From Chenopodium formosanum (Eukaryota > Streptophyta > Magnoliopsida > Caryophyllales > Amaranthaceae): 64,000 nucleotides of DNA. Below the pieces are notes generated by a model that worked only from the letters and a program-made list of their open reading frames with translations, ran no database searches and was not told the DNA's origin. A program made the position numbers and the translations under genes. Where the stretch lies: contig CM044874.1 of NCBI GenBank assembly GCA_024500155.1, positions 65,086,795-65,150,794 on the forward strand, given 5' to 3'. Position 1 is the first letter of the stretch. Each line of letters starts with the position of its first letter. Positions 44,551 through 54,966 of this stretch are shown piece by piece.

Positions 44551-44841
44551 CAAAAGGGGGAAAAAGATGCAAACTATCCAAGGAAACTTAATCATTCTAT
44601 GGTCTCTGTTCGAAGTCCTCTCAGCAAGCCTACATCTCTACAGGCAGGTATATGTAAATACAAGTTTTTCCATTTTTGCAATTTTTCTTCTTTTTGTTTT
44701 CTGTCTTTATTTCTATTAAGTAGTTCCCTTTTTGCATTGCATTATATTTTTGCTTTTTCCTTCTTTAGTTTAGGATGGATTATCTTTGTTTCCTTGGAAG
44801 TAAGTTTGGATTGTTTGTCATCATCAAAAAGGGGGAATATT
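44551..44841 (+). other. Copia polypurine tracts (two)
   Basis: AAAAAGGGGGAATAT at 44827-44841 abuts the 3' LTR and is the working tract. CAAAAGGGGGAAAAAG at 44551-44566 is a second, upstream one. Repeated tracts are a known Sirevirus trait. 44250-44550 is T-rich and non-coding. Confidence 0.75.
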
Positions 44842-46238
44842 GTTGGACTTAATGATTTTGATGATGACACAACCTTACTTACTTACATACTAATAAAGGC
44901 TTGATTGTTTGAGTGTGTGATCAGTGCAAAGACTAGGAGAATTAAGTGTCGAGCAAAGATACCATGAGGAACAGGAAAGCCAGAAACGAAGCTATCCAAA
45001 AAGAAGAGTTCCCTCACAGGAACTGGCGCTTCAGAAATGAAGACTGGAGAAGAGAAGGTTCCCTCAGGGAACAGAAGCTTCAGAGAAGAAGCCTCATCAG
45101 AGAAGAGAAGTTCCTTCCAAGGAACAGAAGCCTCGGAGTAGAAGCTTCATCAGAGAAACATGAAGACTAAATATATTTTTATATTTTAGGATTTATGTAA
45201 GTATAAGATATTAAATGGCACTCGAAAAATCTGTGTGGAATTGGTCTAAGAAGATAAAATTGTGCATGCTAGTTTTTAGGAAAACGGTTGCAATCTAAAA
45301 TGTTTATCTTTTTAAAGGGATTTTATTTCTTTCTGAATTTCGAAAATATCTTGTGCAAAAAGATTTTATTTTATTTTCTTATTTTCGAAAATATCTTCTG
45401 AAAAAATAAAATCGCCATGTTTTCCAAAACTTGCGGCCTACTCTCCCACGTTCTTCATCAAGTCGTGGTTCTGCAAAATTGAGGAGTTCATGGTTCCTTA
45501 AATTAAGGGACATGATCTTCTTAGTGGGCATGAGTAGTGGCGTAATGGGTTTGCTGCACAATGAAGTTTTCCAAAGCGTTTATAGCTCTATAAATAGTTC
45601 ATAATTTCTGTTGGAAAAACTCGTCCTTGCTCACATAAGTTTTCAAGCTTTTAATTGAGTCAAGCGTCCAATTCCACATAAGTTGATTAGAGTGTTCTTA
45701 ATGTTCTTATACTAGAGTTTGTTTTTCTTTCGAGTTGTAATTGGAGAATGGGGAAGTTCGAGTGAACATTTGTGTATGAGAAAGAGAAGAGAAAGAGAAG
45801 AGAAAGAGAAAAGAGAAAGAGAAGAGAAAGAGAAGAGAAAGAGAAGAGAGAACAGAGAAAGAGAACAGAGAACAGAGAAAGAGAAGAGAGAACAGAGAAG
45901 TGAGAAGAGAGAAAGAGAAGAGAAGAGTAACAAGTTGGGTGACTTGTTCCTCAGGGTTTCAAGTTCGTAGAGGAACTTGAGTTTGAGTCTTTAGCTTGTA
46001 ATAGGATCATTTGCCCTATTATAGTGAAGATTCTTTTCCCAAAATCCCAAGTGGTCGTGGTTTTTCTCCTTGTTAGGGCCAAGGAGTTTTCCACGTAAAA
46101 TCTCTCTTGCATTCTTTAGTTCCTTCAGTTAATCTCTCAGTTCCTTTAGCTAACTTAATTTTAATTCCGCAAAAAGTTTGGCTAAACTCTCATACTACAA
46201 TTCAACCCCCCCTTCTTGTAGTATTCATTGAAACAACA
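44842..46238 (+). repeat. Copia 3' LTR
   Basis: 1397 bp, nearly identical to the 5' LTR apart from GA-tract length and one substitution seen (C45341). Contains the GA microsatellite at 45778-45929. Confidence 0.95.
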
Positions 46239-46243
46239 AAAAA

Positions 46244-47527
46244 GCCTTTGACCGGATCAAATCCTATCTCGCAAATCCTCCCGTATTAGCGCCAACACTT
46301 CCCGGAATACCTCTTAGGTTATATTTGACGGTTACCAAAGAGACAATGGGAGCCATGCTAGCACAAGAGGTAGAAATCAAAGAGAATGCAATCTATTACT
46401 TAAGTAAGAAGATGCTCGAATACGAAACACGCTATACACCACTCGAGAAATTGTGCCTCGCTTTGGTGTGGGCCACAACTAAGTTGAGACATTACATGTT
46501 GGTGCATACCGTTTTCGTGGTATCTCGATTGGATCCACTCAAATACTTGTTCGAGAAATCAACGCTCAATGGACATATTTCAAGATGGATAGTCAACTGT
46601 GCCCAGTTTGATGTGCGGTTTATGCCACAAAAAGCCATTAAAGGATCTGTGGTGTCAGACTTTCTGGCAGATTTTCCAATAGAAGACTCGACACCAATAC
46701 AGGACAATGAATTTCCTGATGAAGATTTGATGGTCATCGAAGATGATACTTGGACCTTGTATTTCGACGGAGCCTTAAACCAAAAAGGATGTGGTGTCGG
46801 AGTGCTACTAGTATCACCTAAGGAAGAACACGTCTCAATCTCAATAAAGCTTGATTTCGACGTTACCAACAATGCTGCTGAATATGAAGCATGTGTGGTA
46901 GGCCTTGAAACAGCTCTGGCATTAGGAGTAAAGAAGTTAAGGATATTCGGAGATTCCTTTCTAATTATCAATCAAATATCCAAAAGGTGGAAAGTAAGGA
47001 GCGAAAGCCTAGCCCCTTATCAAACTTATCTGGAAACTCTTACTGATCAGTTAGAGAAGGTGGAATACACATATCTACCTAGAGAAGAAAACCAATTTGC
47101 TGATGCCTTGGCAAGATTAGCCTCAATGGTTAGGATTCCCATGGATATCGAGCAAATGCCTCTAACTATTGAAAAAAGGCACAAACCAGCATATATACAG
47201 GCTATAGAAGACGACGACTCAGTCCAAGACGAAGATGAAGAACAAGAAGAAGAACCATGGTACACAGACATTCTCAACTATGTCACCAATGGAGAATACA
47301 CTCCTCATGCTGACAAAAGAGCGAAACGAGCCTTGAGACTTTTGGCTTCTCAATATGTACTCATAGACAACGAGCTACATAAAAGGATACCTAAAGGTCG
47401 AGCTCTCCTATGTGTAGGGAAGGTGGATGCACAAAGAATAATGAGAATGGTCCACAAAGGAATATGTGGAACTCATATAAATGGCAAAATGTTAGTCCAG
47501 AAAATAATGCGAGAAGGGTATTATTAG
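46244..47527 (+). CDS. pol: A2 Pol, RNase H, second RNase H, integrase start
   Basis: Resumes the A2 pol frame right after the copia target duplicate. The first RNase H region (IYYLSKKMLEYETRYTPLEK, KLRHYM) has a weak active site. The second, archaeal-type RNase H follows: LYFDGALNQKG, NNAAEYEA, FGDSFLI, FADALARLAS, keeping D, E, D, D. This duplicate enzyme defines the Tat group. The integrase begins with the HHCC finger (VHKGICGTHINGK). The frame stops at TAG 47525-47527 where a tryptophan codon is expected; the sequence continues in the same frame at 47528. Confidence 0.9.
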   Translation, partial: AFDRIKSYLANPPVLAPTLPGIPLRLYLTVTKETMGAMLAQEVEIKENAIYYLSKKMLEYETRYTPLEKLCLALVWATTKLRHYMLVHTVFVVSRLDPLKYLFEKSTLNGHISRWIVNCAQFDVRFMPQKAIKGSVVSDFLADFPIEDSTPIQDNEFPDEDLMVIEDDTWTLYFDGALNQKGCGVGVLLVSPKEEHVSISIKLDFDVTNNAAEYEACVVGLETALALGVKKLRIFGDSFLIINQISKRWKVRSESLAPYQTYLETLTDQLEKVEYTYLPREENQFADALARLASMVRIPMDIEQMPLTIEKRHKPAYIQAIEDDDSVQDEDEEQEEEPWYTDILNYVTNGEYTPHADKRAKRALRLLASQYVLIDNELHKRIPKGRALLCVGKVDAQRIMRMVHKGICGTHINGKMLVQKIMREGYY

Positions 47528-48502
47528 ACTACCATGAATAGGGACTGCCATCAATATGTGAAAAGATGCCCTAAGTGTAAGATTTATGCCAATTTACAAC
47601 ACGTTCCTCCATCTTTGCTCTACACCTACATATCACCATGGCCATTCTCTACATGGGGAATCGACATAATCGGCAAAATCACTCCTCCAGGGACAGGAGG
47701 CCACGAATTTATTCTAGTAGCAATTGATTACTTTACAAAGTGGGTTGAAGCGCAATCATATGCTAAACTTACTGCAAAACATGTTGCGCTCTTTATCGAG
47801 AGAAATATCATTTGTCGATATGGAGTCCCACATGAAATGATAAGCGACAATGGAACTCACTTTCAAGCCGAATGTGAAGGATTTCTACATAAATATGGTA
47901 TCCAACATCATCATTCGTCCCCTTATAGACCTCAAGCAAACGGAGCAGTCGAGGCAGCTAATAAGAATTTAAAGACTATCATCAGGAAAATGACAGAAAA
48001 TTATAAGGATTGGCCTGACAAGCTTCACTTTGCATTGTGGGGTTATCGCACGTCAATCCGTACGTCAACAGGAAATACACCATTTTCTTTGGTATATGGA
48101 ATGGATGTCGTACAACCTGTCGAACTAGAAATACCATCTCTACGTATTGCGCTAGAGAGTAAACTCGATGAAGTCGAATGGACTAGGGCACGATATGAAG
48201 AATTGATCCTACTCGACGAAAAACAACTAGAAGCTCTACATCACACTCAGTGCTATCAAACTCGTATGGCTAGACATTTTAATAAGAAGGTCAAGACAAG
48301 AAATATCAAAGTAGGAGATTTGGTATTAAAAGCGTTAAGGAAAAATGTTTTAGATCCAAGGGGAAAGTTTAGACCTAATTGGTCTGGCCCCTACATTGTC
48401 AAAACAATCCTGTCAGGCGGTGCAGCAAAATTAACTGATATGGATGGCAATGAATTCTCAAACATGACCAATCTTGACCAACTTAAAAAATACTACCCAT
48501 AA
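47528..48502 (+). CDS. pol: A2 Pol, integrase C-terminal part
   Basis: In frame with the upstream part across one TAG. Finishes the zinc finger (CHQYVKRCPKCK) and has the integrase core with D in WGIDIIGKI, D in ISDNGTHF and E in QANGAVEAANK. The C-terminal region has the GPY-type module (RPNWSGPYIVKTI) and ends LKKYYP, TAA at 48500. Integrase inserts the cDNA into host DNA. The single stop probably abolishes full pol synthesis in this copy. Confidence 0.9.
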   Translation, partial: TTMNRDCHQYVKRCPKCKIYANLQHVPPSLLYTYISPWPFSTWGIDIIGKITPPGTGGHEFILVAIDYFTKWVEAQSYAKLTAKHVALFIERNIICRYGVPHEMISDNGTHFQAECEGFLHKYGIQHHHSSPYRPQANGAVEAANKNLKTIIRKMTENYKDWPDKLHFALWGYRTSIRTSTGNTPFSLVYGMDVVQPVELEIPSLRIALESKLDEVEWTRARYEELILLDEKQLEALHHTQCYQTRMARHFNKKVKTRNIKVGDLVLKALRKNVLDPRGKFRPNWSGPYIVKTILSGGAAKLTDMDGNEFSNMTNLDQLKKYYP

Positions 48503-49027
48503 TTACTTGAGTAGGACACTCAAAAGAGCTACGTTCGGCCAGATTCCTTAGGAGAGGATACGTAGGCAACCCATCACGGGTGCGGCCACTTTATTATTCG
48601 ACATCTCCGCGTTCCAGAATCAACTAGAAATCAACAAAATGTCGGAAAAGCTACTGGCGTCGCAGAACAGATCCTGGCGCCAGCAACAGGTCGTTAGCGC
48701 CAGACGATGGTATTGGCGCCTGACGCTAGACCTCAATAGCTAGCGCCAATCTGCAATTACTGGCGCCAGCTCGGCAATAAAATCTGGGCGAATTTCGATG
48801 TTTTTCGGAAAATTTTCGACTTCCGTATTCGAAGAATTTCTGGAAAATTAATTTTTTTTCGGTTTTTCATTGCTTTAATAAAATAAATTTAAAGTAACAA
48901 TTTAATTGAAAGCTGATATTTCGTTAATGAAATAAAATTACATTGTTAATGGAATTCAAATAAGGCTGAAATAAATTAACTTTAAATAAAAATTAAGAAT
49001 CTAATAAATCTAAAGCTAAGCAATGTT
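48503..49027 (+). other. A2 spacer after pol, with conserved block and GGCGCC island
   Basis: 48522-48592 (CTACGTTCGGCC, GGATACGTAGGCAAC, GTGCGGCC) matches A1 13637-13700. 48655-48775 is a GGCGCC island with TAGCGCCAGACGATGG..TTGGCGCCTGACGCTAG. The rest is AT-rich. Confidence 0.65.
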
Positions 49028-50531
49028 CTAGTCTTTCTTCTCCTTCTTTGCTCTTTTCCGATTCTTTTCTGTCTCCTCCTCTTCATCCATTACTTTAGCT
49101 AGTAGGCATCCTTTAGAGGACCTACATTCAATTTTAGAATAGATTGTTTCTCCCTCAGCTAGCACCCCATGCTTCTTTTCCACCCAAACCTTTTTGTATG
49201 TAGCTTTCCTTTTTCCCTTGTCTTTGGTAGTATTCTTTTTCTTAGGCATTGTAGGTGTTTTAAACTCAATTCTTGCACCTAAGCGTTCCTTAGCCGGTGT
49301 CACCCTGTCACCTAGACGATTCTTCACATCGGTTCTACCCTGATCAATTGAAGACTTCTTCAGCAACCACTTCTTTACATCATTAGGTAAAGAAGGGGGA
49401 ACCTTTTGGGTAATCACTTCCTATAAAGGTCTAGCGCTCCAGTAAGTGTCAAATTTATCTACTTCTTGAGATATGGGATACTCATAGGGAGGACGAAGAT
49501 CCCCGGAAGGAATATTTTGGAGCAAGCCATATTGTCTCTGTACCCTGCAGGGATAATAATATGTCACGCGAGACAAGCTTGGGAGACGGCAGAAAGGTTG
49601 CTTGTTAAGACCAACCATCCTTTTTATTTTCCACCATGGGACGACTTACTTGATAGCAAAATCACGTGATTCAAAGACTTTTCTCCACCCATGGCGCCCA
49701 ATTTTGGGAATGTGTTTCTTCCTTCTCACAAAGCAAGTGGGCGTATAAATTTCAATGTCGTCCGGAGGGCTAATTAATCCTAGCCTCTCCATTAACCACA
49801 TCTGTAAAAAAAAAATTACAATGCAAATAAATTAATATTACAATACAAAAATATATTTTTTGATTTCTGTAATTAGAAATATTATTTTTCTACCTGTAAT
49901 AAAATTGGAGAGCCACGAAGAGAAGCTTTTGGGTCCCTTTTCAATTCATCTAGACTAAGCATAGTCTCTCCAACTATCAACGACATTGGATTTCTCCCTG
50001 ATTCAATTTGTTCTAGCACAGTGGTTATAATTGATTGTCCCTCATTAATTTTACCACTACTAAGACAATATTGATTAAGCATACTGAATAAGAACGCCCT
50101 TCTTCTATATATGTGAAAAGATTCAGAAAACGGTCTATTGAAATAATAGCGTGCGAATTCTTTCAAGTTCACTACATTGCCATTTACTATCTTTGATAAA
50201 TCCCTTTTCCTCAAGTTAAAAAAGCGCTCAAAATCCTTATAGTAATATACATCTACTCTAGGGAGTACTACCAGGTCTATTGCAGGGAAGCCTAAAATAG
50301 CACCAAATTCCTCTGGCAAAGGGCTAATTTCATCATACCCTATTCTAAAACAATGGGTATCAATGTTCCAATATTCCAAAGCGGTATGCATGAAGTCTGT
50401 GTCTAGATCTACCCCTTTAATGCCATAAATTCACCCAAGTGAAATAAATCCAATTCTTTTCTTTCTCTAGCATTAAGAGATCGACACCCTTCATGAGAAT
50501 ATTGGGTGAAGGTTTTAGTGGCTAAAGACAT
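49028..50531 (-). pseudogene. A2 antisense DUF7745-like gene
   Basis: On the minus strand a TATAAATAG-like box (GCATAAATAGC, 50614-50601) precedes the ATG at 50531. The first 40 codons end in TAG because of a one-base shift; the frame from 50391 then runs to a CAG|GTAGAA donor near 49892. Key stretch: DEISPLPEEFGAILGFP, later SIITTVLEQIESGR and GETMLSLDELKRDP. Exon 2 (from about 49804, acceptor TTTTACAG) continues with WLMERLGLISPPDD, VPWWKIKRM and YYYPCRVQRQYG, with in-frame TAA and TAG, and ends in a Lys-rich tail at 49028. It resembles plant proteins annotated DUF7745, from memory. Function unknown. The element B gene at 59090-60700 is homologous. Confidence 0.6.
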
Positions 50532-50600
50532 GATAAATATTATTTTTTCTAAAGAGAAGAATATTTTTCGATGAAATTATGAGAAGAATCGGCTGAGCAG

Positions 50601-50755
50601 GGGGCTATTTATGCACAAATTGCGAGGAATTTCAATCTGACTGGAATACAGAGTCAGCGTCAATTGGCGTCACCCATCAGCTTTTGGCTCCACACGCTAG
50701 GTGTAGCGCCTGGCGCCACGCGCCACAGGCTGGCGCCTGCTGGCGCCAAATCAGC
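50601..50755 (-). promoter_or_regulatory. Promoter of the antisense DUF7745-like gene
   Basis: Minus-strand TATA box GCATAAATAGC at 50614-50601, about 75 bp from the ATG. A GGCGCC island (about 50650-50755: GTAGCGCCTGGCGCCACGCG and neighbours) starts 36 bp upstream of it, the same layout as in the LTR. Confidence 0.5.
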
Positions 50756-51170
50756 AGAGAGGCCGCGTGTGCTAAGTTGCGTTTTGATATTAAACTGGAG
50801 TCGGTTTAATGAATTTATGGCCCCGTTTTATTTTTTCTAAATATTTTTCTATCCTTTTTTTTAATTAATTAAATATAACAATTATTTTTAGTTAATTTTA
50901 TTTTCAGAATTATATTAATTTTCAAATATCAGCTTTTTTTCTCCGTTTTATTTTTTCCTTTTTATTTTCTTTTTGGGGGAGAGAGTCGGATAATACCCTC
51001 CATCAATAATAGAAATGACGGAATTTTTGCGCAAAATTGTTATCACACTTGCACACACTAACATACACTAACATAATAATAAATAATAATGAATTTACAA
51101 TAACATAACATAAAGTACAAAAGGCAAAGTTTTATAAAAAGTCAAAATAAAATACATATACAAAAGCAAA

Positions 51171-53315
51171 CTACGGTGCCGGAGGACGTAGGCCCATCAT
51201 GCCATAAAATTGCGCCGTCTGAGGAGTCACCTCTCCACCAGCTCCGGCCTCAGCACCAGCTCCAGCCTCCGTAGGAGGAGGGAAACTCAAAACAGGACCG
51301 CTCCAGCGAAAGTCAACCTGAGGCTGAGACCGCGGAGGCTGCTGCGATGATGAGCCAACCTCGTACATCCCACCACCTCTGAAAGCCGAGGTAGCCTCTC
51401 CTACCGGTGCAGCAGGAGCACCCTCAGAAGAAGACCCTGAGCCCTCAGCAACATCGGCTCGAGCAGCCTCAGAACGACCACCTCTACCTCCGGACGAAGT
51501 GCGACGACGTCTCAAGCTAGACCTCGCCGGATCTCTCCGCCCCTCAGGCCTCGTGCGGGTGTGAGAAGCGATCGGCTGACCCTGCAAAAAGAATTAAATC
51601 AGAAACAAGGTAAAAAAAACTAAAGCATAATGCAGAAATAATAAGTAAAGAAAAGTTACCTCTCGGACAGCGTCGTCTCGACGATAGGTAGCCACGTTCC
51701 TCATCCGAACGAGTCGGCTCCGGAAGGCATCTATGCATCGTGCCATAGCCGAAACCACCTCGCGTGAGAACTGTCAAGGAAAGTAAGTCAGTAAAAATGC
51801 ATGATAACTGAATACAAGATTCTGAATTAGAACTAGACTTACCCTGGTCTGGTGACGAGGAATCGACCGCTCCACGAAGCGCTCGCCCTTAGGAGCCGGA
51901 GAAATCATCGCCCAAAGGAAGTAGCTCCTCAGTATAACTCCGCCCAAGGATCACATGGGACCGCCAGAGGGAACCAGACTCCTCAGCCATGCTCGACAAC
52001 TCTCTCTCGTCGAACATGTGACGTGGTGGAGGAGCAGGAACAACAAAAACATTAGAAGAGTGCTGTCTAACAACTCTCTCTCCTAAGTATACAACCGCTC
52101 CGTAGGTCCCCATAAAGTAGCGGCGCTTAGAAGAGTACTATGCGGCTAATCCAGGGACTGTCCAACCACCCCATGGTCGGTATACTACCTCAGGTCCCTA
52201 TAAAAACGTCGCAGAAGAGCAAGATAAACACTAAAAGTCGTACCGAGATGATCCGACTCCGGACACGTGCAGTAGACAGGTCCACATGGTGGCCGCCCCA
52301 AGAGGCGCTCACCGGATACCTCCTCGGCGATGGTCTCGCCGGCGCAATGGAAGGAAAGTACTCGTAGAACCAGATCTACAAGAAATTAAACGCGTGAGTA
52401 AATGCTAACTAACATATAGGGCTAAAGTTTATAGGGAATAATGTTTACCTCTACGACTTTCCAGAAAGCAGACAGAGCAACATTCGTCCTAAAGGACCGA
52501 TGACGACACGAGTCCCTCAGCGCGCGAACGAAGTCAGTATAGGCCAAGTCAGCCAAGTCATAAGTCCTGATCCGCTGGAGATCGCGAACAGCAGGGAGGT
52601 AGTAAAGCAATGCCCTACTACCCCTGTCAGGGGAGAGTGTCCCTAACAAAAACATCAGCACGAAGATGCGCACCCGCTGCTCTCGGGTGGTCGCATCGTC
52701 ATCAAGAGCCGCTGCCAGCGTCAAGCGGCGAATCCCTCTAGCGCTGAACTGAGTCGTCTCGACCTCAGCTCGGGCCCGAACAACAATTGACCCCAACAAC
52801 TCCTCGACCTGTGGAGAAAAGACGTCGATACTGCCGTCGAATGGCAGCGGCACAGAAGAGAAATCCAGTCCTGTGATGAGACTGAAGTTTGTAGGAGTGA
52901 CCATCATCTCACCCGAGGGAAAATGAAAGGTGTTGGTGGTGTCCCAGAATAACTCCACCAAAGCGCGTACTACGTGGTGACCCCCGCTGGAGGCGACCAT
53001 AGCCTCGGAGGTCTCGAACAAGGCAACCAATCCGCAAGACTCCCATAGGAGTCTCGTCTCTCGGTCTCTGGCGATGTGCATCCTATACAAATCGCCTAGA
53101 CCATCACAGCCAGAGCCGTGATGTCGTGTCCTCCCAGGCTCGGTTCCCCGTCTCACTCTCTCGGAAATGTGGTGGACAGGAGCAAAGAACAAGGTCTGCT
53201 CATCCCACTCCGGGAACCGACCAAGCGAAGTGGACGGTGTGGTGTCGTCCTCCACGGGATCATGCTCTCGTCTAGTGTTTCGGGACCGTGAACCTAAGCC
53301 TCTTTGTCTAGCCAT
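51171..53315 (-). pseudogene. A2 antisense plant mobile domain (PMD) gene
   Basis: Five exons on the minus strand: 53315-52449, 52375-52244, 52197-51843, 51770-51660 and 51581-51171, with GT/AG junctions and phases that join. Exon 1 (289 codons, no stop) holds the PMD core: LFWDTTNTFHFPSGEMMVT then NFSLITGLDF. Exon 2 has WFYEYFPSIAP, another PMD hallmark. Exon 3 has the YLGERVVRQ motif, one TAG (52138-52140) and a one-base shift near 51900. The last exon is Arg/Ser/Gly/Ala-rich and probably disordered. A 5' UTR intron (53788-53317) ends one base before the ATG. Intron positions match the element B copy. The only lesions are in exon 3, so decay is recent. Confidence 0.75.
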
Positions 53316-54952
53316 GCTACATTGTGCAAAATCATCATAAATTAAGGTTCTATAGTATCTAAGGGTTCGCCTAGCCGCACGATACTATGTTCGCAAAAAA
53401 CAGAGTACGTAGTACTAAAACAGAGCACAAATTGAAATTGAGCATGACAACATTTTTTCAAGCAATCAAACAATTTCTTGCAACACTATAGTGATTATTG
53501 TGACAAATTGAACAAGAATTGCTAGCAAATACATCAAGAACAAGCTACATTGTTCTTCACGACCTTAAGAGGTCCAACAATGGCAGATTGCACATTTCTT
53601 CATCAAATTGAGTCAAACAAGTCTCAAATTACTCCCAAGGCAATATACAAACATAAACAAGCAATTTCATGGCATAAAACTTGATAAACAAAGCAAATTG
53701 AGCATTATAAGTTTCGAATTTTCATGAAATTCGTGAATGAACAAGCCAAGAATTCATAAAAACCGGTGTGAGTTGGAGGAAAACTTACATAGATCGGGAA
53801 TATAGATGAAAAGAGCTTTGATTTGCAACAAATTTGAGCGAATTCGGTTGAGAAATGAGTGAGCAACGGTCAATTAAAGTTTTCGGACTTCTCTCGGGCT
53901 GTTTCGCGACGAACAGAGCAAGAAATAAAACGGAAAATTGAATTTAAAGAAGAGTCCGTGCTGGCGCCAGTCCCTAGGCATTGGCGTCACGTTCTGTGCT
54001 TGGCGCCAGACGCCAATGCCAGCGCATGGCGCTAATGCCATATGGCTGGCGCTGATTGTTTTTCAGCGACGCCAAAGCAGCTAGCCACCCATTGGGGTTG
54101 TGCTAGCTTTCTGCAACATATTTTGGGTTCCTTAGTACGCCAGTTAGCCCCTCTAAGCAATTTGACATGATTAGGTAATCGGCTTGATTGCATAAAGTGA
54201 TCGACCTGATAAAAAGATCGTCTCACTAAGCTTAAAGCGCCTAAAGATTGGCTCATTAGCAAAAGGCACCGACATACAGGTTCAAGAGCGAAGGGCACCG
54301 ACATACAGGTTCAAGAGCAAAAGAGCGCCGACGTACAGGCATAGCAAAGCAAAGTTTAGGCGAACTTTTAAAGATCGACAGGCGTGGATCTTCGGTATTT
54401 TCCTTTGGGAAATTATCGCATCAAATGAGGATGACTTCAAGAGAAGATATCTTCGGCATCATTACCTAGCTTGCGGAAAGTTGTCATGAACAACTGAAGG
54501 TAATTTCAGGGCAAAATTGTCTTCGATCATAGTTCCTGGGGCATGGAAGATGATCATAATGCGGATGAGAATTATTTCAAGAGAAATAATTTTCGATGAT
54601 ATTCCCTTGGACGTGAAATATTATCACAGCGGAGGAGGATAGTTTCAGGCGAAGCAATCTTCTAATTTGGAAACAGTTACAAGGCGTAGCGGTTTTCAAG
54701 CGGGATGGCATTCTCTAGCTTGCAGGAGGTCGTCAAAATAACAGCAATAACAAATTGGTTACTTTCAGAGACGTGTGCTCGACAGTGCAAGATACGCGTT
54801 TCTTAACTCTTTTATCTGTTTAACTAATGCTAGTTTTGCAAGTATCGGCATTACAAGAGTGATTTAGGATCGAAGAACATTCTGAATCATTCTCCGTCCC
54901 TATCGCTACTTTGACTTTCATTTTCGAAACTTGTGTTTTTCCAAACTCAGTC
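53316..54952 (+). other. A2 region between PMD gene and polypurine tract
   Basis: 53317-53788 is the 5' UTR intron of the PMD gene and 53789-53950 its leader and promoter. 53955-54075 is a GGCGCC island (TTGGCGCCAGACGCCAATGCC). 54110-54950 is non-coding and similar to A1 14640-16179 minus the tandem array. A 27-bp unit, GGCACCGACATACAGGTTCA-like, repeats three times at 54264-54340. Confidence 0.6.
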
Positions 54953-54966
54953 AAAGTGGGGGCTTC
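54953..54966 (+). other. A2 polypurine tract
   Basis: AAAGTGGGGGCTTC directly before the 3' LTR, identical to A1. Confidence 0.85.

Larger units (their letters stand above)
35669..46238 (+). mobile_element. Sirevirus-like Ty1/copia retrotransposon
   Basis: 10.57 kb; LTRs at 35669-37077 and 44842-46238; target duplication AAAAA at 35664-35668 and 46239-46243. It has an initiator-Met primer site, gag, pol in copia order (protease, integrase, RT, RNase H), an extra ORF after pol, and more than one polypurine tract: features of the SIRE/Maximus lineage. It splits the A2 pol frame. The LTRs differ, as far as I can see, by one substitution (T36169 against C45341) plus the GA-repeat length, so it is very recent. 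Yet gag, the gag/pol junction and the extra ORF are each broken. Confidence 0.95.
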
